From the NCBI GenBank assembly GCA_024684155.1, contig JAIKXK010000066.1, positions 1 to 8,834 of the forward strand: 8,834 nucleotides of DNA, read 5' to 3'. Below the pieces are notes generated by a model. The model saw only the letters and a list, made by a program, of their open reading frames with translations. It was not told the origin of the DNA and ran no database searches. The first letter of the stretch is position 1, and every line of letters begins with the position of its first letter. The DNA comes from Lachnospiraceae bacterium. GTDB lineage: Bacteria > Bacillota > Clostridia > Lachnospirales > Lachnospiraceae. Shown here one piece after another: positions 6,126 to 8,834 of the stretch. The position numbers were made by a program, and so were the translations under genes.

Positions 6126-6905
6126 TCAGTTGCAAAGACAGACTTTTTTCACTTCTTCATACCATTCCTTGGGATGAACGAAAAAGAATTCTTCATGTTC
6201 ATAATCCTGACGACAAATATCCGGCTGTTTAAAGTGTTTTAAATATTTCTTTTCATATTCTTTTCCCATTTTCGTTGCATAAAAAACATGAATAATTGTT
6301 CCCGGAGTTTCAATTTCGTCTCCTACTTCAGTTACTAAGTCAGAGTAAAATTGATTACAAATACTTTCTTTTTTTACAAAAGGCATCCCTTTTCCATCAC
6401 CTGTAAATACCGCCATTAATGTATTCATGTACTTACGTTTTTCTTCTGGCGCTTTATTAATCTTATTTTGTAGAAACTTAGGGATTTTTCCATCACAAAT
6501 AATTTGCGGCAATATTTTACCTATAATAAATGTCTCAAATTTTGCGAGAACAGGACCTGCCTGATCCATATCTGAGCTCCCAATGATAGCATGGTCTATA
6601 TGGATATTTTTTCTTCCAACTAAAAGACTCACAAAGGAACCACCCAAAGAGCACCCATAGGCTGCACAGATTTTTCCATCAAATTGACTTTGAATATACT
6701 CTTCTATCTTTTTTGTCTCTGTCAACATATCTGGGAAAATGGTTTCTTCCGTCTCGTCAAATCCATCATAACTAACTGCTACCACATAAAAACTTTCCTG
6801 CAATAACGGAATATGTTTTTCAAAATTCAACTTCCAATGGCACGATGTTCCCGGCAAAAGTAGAATAACTGGCTTTTCTCTTTCACCAAACTCATAAAAT
6901 TTCAA
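6126..6905 (-). CDS. Alpha/beta hydrolase with lid domain, TTG start
   Basis: About 259 residues; numbering below follows the 262-residue frame from TTG 6914. Features are an oxyanion-loop strand VILLLPGTSCHW (16-27), a nucleophile elbow G87-C88-S89-L90-G91-G92, a helical lid (about 115-190), and a C-terminal FVHPKEW (about 245-251) with a candidate catalytic histidine at H247 or H240. An acidic candidate, E219, lies in KMGKEYEKKY. The protein is cytosolic and its substrate is unknown. There is no ATG. TTG 6914 is 1 nt from AGGAA, whereas TTG 6905 is 9 nt from it and gives an N-terminus (KFYEFG) that leads straight into the first strand, so I prefer 6905. It is separate from mgsA (137-nt gap) and follows the AraC gene, a plausible regulator. 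Confidence 0.75.
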   Translation of the reverse strand: MKFYEFGEREKPVILLLPGTSCHWKLNFEKHIPLLQESFYVVAVSYDGFDETEETIFPDMLTETKKIEEYIQSQFDGKICAAYGCSLGGSFVSLLVGRKNIHIDHAIIGSSDMDQAGPVLAKFETFIIGKILPQIICDGKIPKFLQNKINKAPEEKRKYMNTLMAVFTGDGKGMPFVKKESICNQFYSDLVTEVGDEIETPGTIIHVFYATKMGKEYEKKYLKHFKQPDICRQDYEHEEFFFVHPKEWYEEVKKVCLCN

Positions 6906-6930
6906 CCTACTCAATTCCTATTTTATATTT

Positions 6931-6950
6931 GATATATCTATATCATACCA
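6931..6950 (-). promoter_or_regulatory. Extended -10 promoter with overlapping dyad, hydrolase gene
   Basis: The minus-strand TGGTATGAT (6950-6942) is an extended -10 element, TGn plus TATGAT. It runs into GATATAGATATATC (6944-6931), an imperfect dyad with 5-bp arms that would cover the transcription start. A perfect 8-bp palindrome GGATATCC lies at 6980-6987, where an upstream operator would sit. Both are candidate regulator sites for the hydrolase gene; the AraC protein encoded next door is the obvious candidate. Confidence 0.45.
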
Positions 6951-7078
6951 CTGTTCAGGTATGTTGAAGCAAAAAGTTTGGATATCCTAACATTTTATTT
7001 TCTCACATTCTACTTTCTATAATCGCTTATATTTTCAGACCTCTCTTTACCCTACCTTTATTATTACTTATTTTTCCC

Positions 7079-7972
7079 TTACTTTTTATGTTTCTTTCTG
7101 TATTCTAACGGGGTACATCCAAATTCCTTTGAAAACATACGGTTAAAATAACTTTGTTCCCCGATTCCACACTCACCTGAAATGTACGAGATAGGCTCAT
7201 CCGTTGTAACTAAAAGCTTGCTTCCCATCTCAAGACGATAACTATTCAAAAAATTAATTGGTGTTTTTTGAGTATATTTTCGAAAAAGACTAGCGCACTT
7301 CGAACGACTAACCCCTGCTGCATTTGCAATGTCATCCAGGGAAATCTTTTCCTGATAATGTTCATAAATATAGGCAGACATTCTTCTCTGCAAAGAAATG
7401 TCACTGCTATAAGAAACTGGAATATCCTTTTCTGCAATGTACACAAGATACAATCTTCGAAAGATCATATAAATATAACCAATCACATCCAGTTCGTACC
7501 CTACTGGCTTTTCTGTAATAAGTTCATAAAGTGCGTCAAAAATATCTGAAATAAGCTTCGCATAACTGTTTCTTCCATCCATCTGAACATGAGCAAAATC
7601 GGGATTATGAATGATGGGAATAATGTATTTTTCATAGATTTCTTTATTCTGTGCCAGCATATCCGTTTTTATGGTAAGCACATCCAAATCTCCTGCCATA
7701 TCTTCTGTATTATATACACGGTGCATCGTATCAAAGTTAATAAAGCATAGTTCCCCTGGATTCAAAAGAAAATCTGAATCATTTACATGACAATGAATAT
7801 TTCCTTTTCTTATACGAATAATTTCTATATCATCATGCCAATGCAACATTTCTTCATGCATAATCTCTGATCGCACAACTTTTTGCTCTAACACTATAGG
7901 AAGAGATCCAAACTCAAAAGTTGTTCCCTTTCTCTCCACTTCCTGTTTCTTTCCTTTAAATGCTAATTCCAT
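7079..7972 (-). CDS. AraC-family transcriptional regulator with N-terminal cupin
   Basis: 297-residue regulator with the standard two-part architecture. Residues about 35-100 form an AraC-type cupin sensor domain: HWHDDIEIIRIRKGNI (44-59) with the two histidines typical of the fold, followed by LNPGELCFIN and a third His in DTMHRV (81-86). After a helical linker, residues about 190-297 carry two helix-turn-helix motifs: SLDDIANAAGVSRSKCASLFRK (211-232), and ISYISGECGIGEQSYFNRMF (261-280) leading to the family signature FGCTPLEYR. AGGAG lies 7 nt upstream of the ATG. It likely binds a small ligand, often a sugar in this family, and controls nearby genes such as the downstream hydrolase. Its own leader contains the second 63-bp repeat array. 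Confidence 0.92.
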   Translation of the reverse strand: MELAFKGKKQEVERKGTTFEFGSLPIVLEQKVVRSEIMHEEMLHWHDDIEIIRIRKGNIHCHVNDSDFLLNPGELCFINFDTMHRVYNTEDMAGDLDVLTIKTDMLAQNKEIYEKYIIPIIHNPDFAHVQMDGRNSYAKLISDIFDALYELITEKPVGYELDVIGYIYMIFRRLYLVYIAEKDIPVSYSSDISLQRRMSAYIYEHYQEKISLDDIANAAGVSRSKCASLFRKYTQKTPINFLNSYRLEMGSKLLVTTDEPISYISGECGIGEQSYFNRMFSKEFGCTPLEYRKKHKK

Positions 7973-8007
7973 AGTAATTCTCCTATTTTAATTCTTCTAT
8001 TTTTCTT

Positions 8008-8369
8008 GACCTTCGGACTTTTTCGTGATTTTCTTTATTTTGTTCGAAGGTCTCCAAATTTGCTCCTGAGGACCTTCGGACTTTTTCGTGTTTTTCTTTA
8101 TTTTGTTCGAAGGTCTCCAAATTTTCTCCTGAGGACCTTCGGACTTTTTCGTGTTTTTCTTTGTTTTGTTCGAAGGTCTCCAAATTTGCTCCTGAGGACC
8201 TTCGGACTTTTTCTTGTTTTTCTTTATTTTGTTCGAAGGTCTCCAAATTTGCTTCTGAGGGCCTTCGGACTTTTTCTTGTTTTTCTTTATTTTGTTCGAA
8301 GGTTGCTAAATTTGCTCCTGAGGACCTTCGGACTTTTTCGCATTTTTCTTTATTTTGCTCGAAGGTTCC
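8008..8369 (-). repeat. 63-bp tandem repeat array B, in the leader of the AraC gene
   Basis: Units start at 8008, 8071, 8134, 8197, 8260 and 8323, each exactly 63 bp apart, about 5.75 copies. Each has GACCTTCGGAC and, about 23 nt on, GTTCGAAGGTC or a close variant: an 11-bp inverted repeat with one G-T position. Minus-strand units mostly read AGGAG-CAAAT-TTG, a ribosome-binding-site-like element 5 nt before an in-frame TTG. The frame is open from a TAA near 8371 through a 21-residue Glu/Lys/Arg-rich repeat to a TAG at 7985-7983 that overlaps the AGGAG of the AraC gene. There is no ATG start. Plus-strand frames are open too, so coding is not established. Confidence 0.9.
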
Positions 8370-8458
8370 TTAACCTAGTCTCAAATTCCTTCAAACATTA
8401 CTTAATTTTTCAAATTTTAAGAGAGTTTCTCTCATATGGTTCCTAATTTCTTCCTTAA

Positions 8459-8487
8459 TATATATCACGGTACAATATTTTTGTAAA
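8459..8487 (-). promoter_or_regulatory. Candidate promoter for the AraC gene
   Basis: On the minus strand, TTTACA (8487-8482) and TATATA (8464-8459) are separated by 17 bp; the -35 is one mismatch from consensus and the -10 is weak. It lies upstream of array B, so the roughly 480-nt leader of the AraC gene would contain the whole array. Confidence 0.4.
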
Positions 8488-8524
8488 TAACGATATTGTG
8501 CAAATTTCAAACGATATTTTGCAA
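8471..8524. promoter_or_regulatory. Repeated operator-like motifs between araC and nrdI
   Basis: AACGATATTGTGCAA (8489-8503) and AACGATATTTTGCAA (8510-8524) differ at one base and are 21 bp apart, two helical turns. A palindrome TACAATATTTTTGTA (8471-8485) sits just before them. Half-sites ATATTGTG and ACAATAT match halves of the NrdR box consensus, and NrdR commonly controls nrd genes, but the 21-bp spacing differs from the usual 31-32 bp. An NrdR or other divergent-promoter operator is possible, not proven. Confidence 0.45.
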
Positions 8525-8542
8525 TATTTTATTTTTTTCTAG

Positions 8543-8551
8543 TGATATTAT
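8543..8551 (+). promoter_or_regulatory. Extended -10 promoter for nrdI
   Basis: TGATATTAT reads as TGn plus TATTAT (one mismatch from TATAAT). No clear -35 is present 17 bp upstream, where AATATT is found. The predicted start near 8558 is almost exactly where the 37-bp repeats begin, so the roughly 145-nt leader would consist largely of those repeats. Confidence 0.45.
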
Positions 8552-8558
8552 TCAATCA

Positions 8559-8667
8559 CAAGGTAAGCGATGGCGCGAACCTGAAAGCTAAACAACAAGG
8601 TGAGCAATGGCGCGAACCTGAAAGCTAAACAACAAGGTAAGCAATGACGCAGACCTGAAACAAAATG
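8559..8667 (+). repeat. 37-bp direct repeats in the nrdI leader
   Basis: Three units start at 8559, 8596 and 8633, exactly 37 bp apart; the third is diverged at its end. The core AAGGT(A/G)AGC(G/A)ATGGCGCGAACCTGA contains AGGT...ACCT arms and, in unit 1, an inner GCG-ATGG-CGC hairpin, giving a short stem with a symmetric 2x2 internal loop. Each unit also encodes a four-codon ORF behind an AAGGT(A/G)A element: M-A-R-T-stop at 8570-8584 and 8607-8621, and M-T-Q-T-stop at 8644-8658. G+C is visibly higher than in the flanks. Confidence 0.85.
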
Positions 8668-8703
8668 ATTAAATGAAAATTATATGAAAAGGAGATTTTT
8701 AAA

Positions 8704-8834
8704 ATGAGAATTGTTTATGCATCAAGAATGGGACACGTAGAAGGAATCGTTGAAAGACTTGGAATCAAAAATGCTTTAAAGATTGAATCCGGAAAAGAAA
8801 CAATCAATGAAGATTATGTCCTTTTTACTTATAC
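8704..8834 (+). CDS. nrdI: NrdI, flavodoxin-like class Ib ribonucleotide reductase activator (5' part)
   Basis: The first 43 full codons are present; the window ends inside the gene. The start MRIVYASRMG, the helix VEGIVERLGIKNALKI, and YVLFTYT, leading to the second flavin loop, match NrdI by eye. NrdI is the small FMN flavoprotein that supplies superoxide for assembly of the dimanganese tyrosyl radical in NrdF. GGAG lies 9 nt upstream of the ATG. The phosphate-binding loop reads SRMGHVE where many NrdI proteins have S-x-TGN, so two positions differ. nrdE and nrdF, if present, would lie beyond the window or elsewhere. It is divergent from the AraC gene. Confidence 0.8.
   Translation, partial: MRIVYASRMGHVEGIVERLGIKNALKIESGKETINEDYVLFTY

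Noticed and set aside
7246..7549. Short ORFs in other frames over the AraC gene
   Set aside because: They are shadows of a strongly supported AraC coding sequence.
8006..8446. 146-residue Phe/Leu/Arg-rich plus-strand ORF over array B
   Set aside because: It is the complementary reading of the repeat, begins at a non-ATG codon without a ribosome-binding site, and overlaps the AraC leader.

Overview
The window is AT-rich (about one third G+C by eye). Its gene set (methylglyoxal synthase, class Ib NrdI, a TSUP-family transporter, an AraC-type regulator) and its Shine-Dalgarno usage point to a low-GC Firmicute, most likely a gut clostridium of the Lachnospiraceae type. That placement is an inference from protein style. 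All seven complete genes are on the minus strand. Only the 5' end of nrdI, at the right edge, is on the plus strand.

Layout, left to right: 211-738 HAD-type 5'-nucleotidase-like protein; 1067-1137 structured terminator; 1154-1870 TSUP/TauE-type permease; 2034-2150 28-bp tandem repeats; 2152-2976 solitary PD-(D/E)XK nuclease-like protein; 3021-3308 63-bp tandem repeats; 3340-3368 a near-consensus minus-strand promoter; 3420-3489 a 15-bp-stem terminator; 3554-3708 30-33-bp repeats; 3801-4523 ATC-hydrolase-family protein; 4599-5474 BAAT-C/acyl-CoA-thioesterase-like alpha/beta hydrolase; 5518-5988 mgsA; 6126-6905 second alpha/beta hydrolase; 7079-7972 AraC regulator; 8008-8369 a second 63-bp array; 8459-8551 divergent promoter region; 8559-8667 37-bp repeats; 8704-end nrdI.

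mgsA, the thioesterase-like hydrolase and the ATC-hydrolase-like gene are spaced like one operon. It reads from an extended -10 promoter near 6065 to the hairpin at 3420-3489. The alpha/beta hydrolase at 6126-6905 has its own promoter and lies downstream of the AraC gene, so it is a plausible target of that regulator.

The most unusual aspect is not the proteins but the spaces between them. Five tandem arrays (28, 63, 30-33, 63 and 37 bp) fill the intergenic regions. Three of them lie where the 5' leader of the adjacent gene should be: nuclease, araC and nrdI. The two 63-bp arrays are about 4.7 kb apart. They share unit length and an inverted-repeat core but are read in different frames, so nucleic-acid structure rather than a peptide appears to be conserved. 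The araC-side array carries a Shine-Dalgarno-like AGGAG plus an in-frame TTG in most units. The nrdI leader holds three tandem four-codon ORFs, then a chain of mini-ORFs linked by ATGA overlaps that runs into the nrdI start codon.
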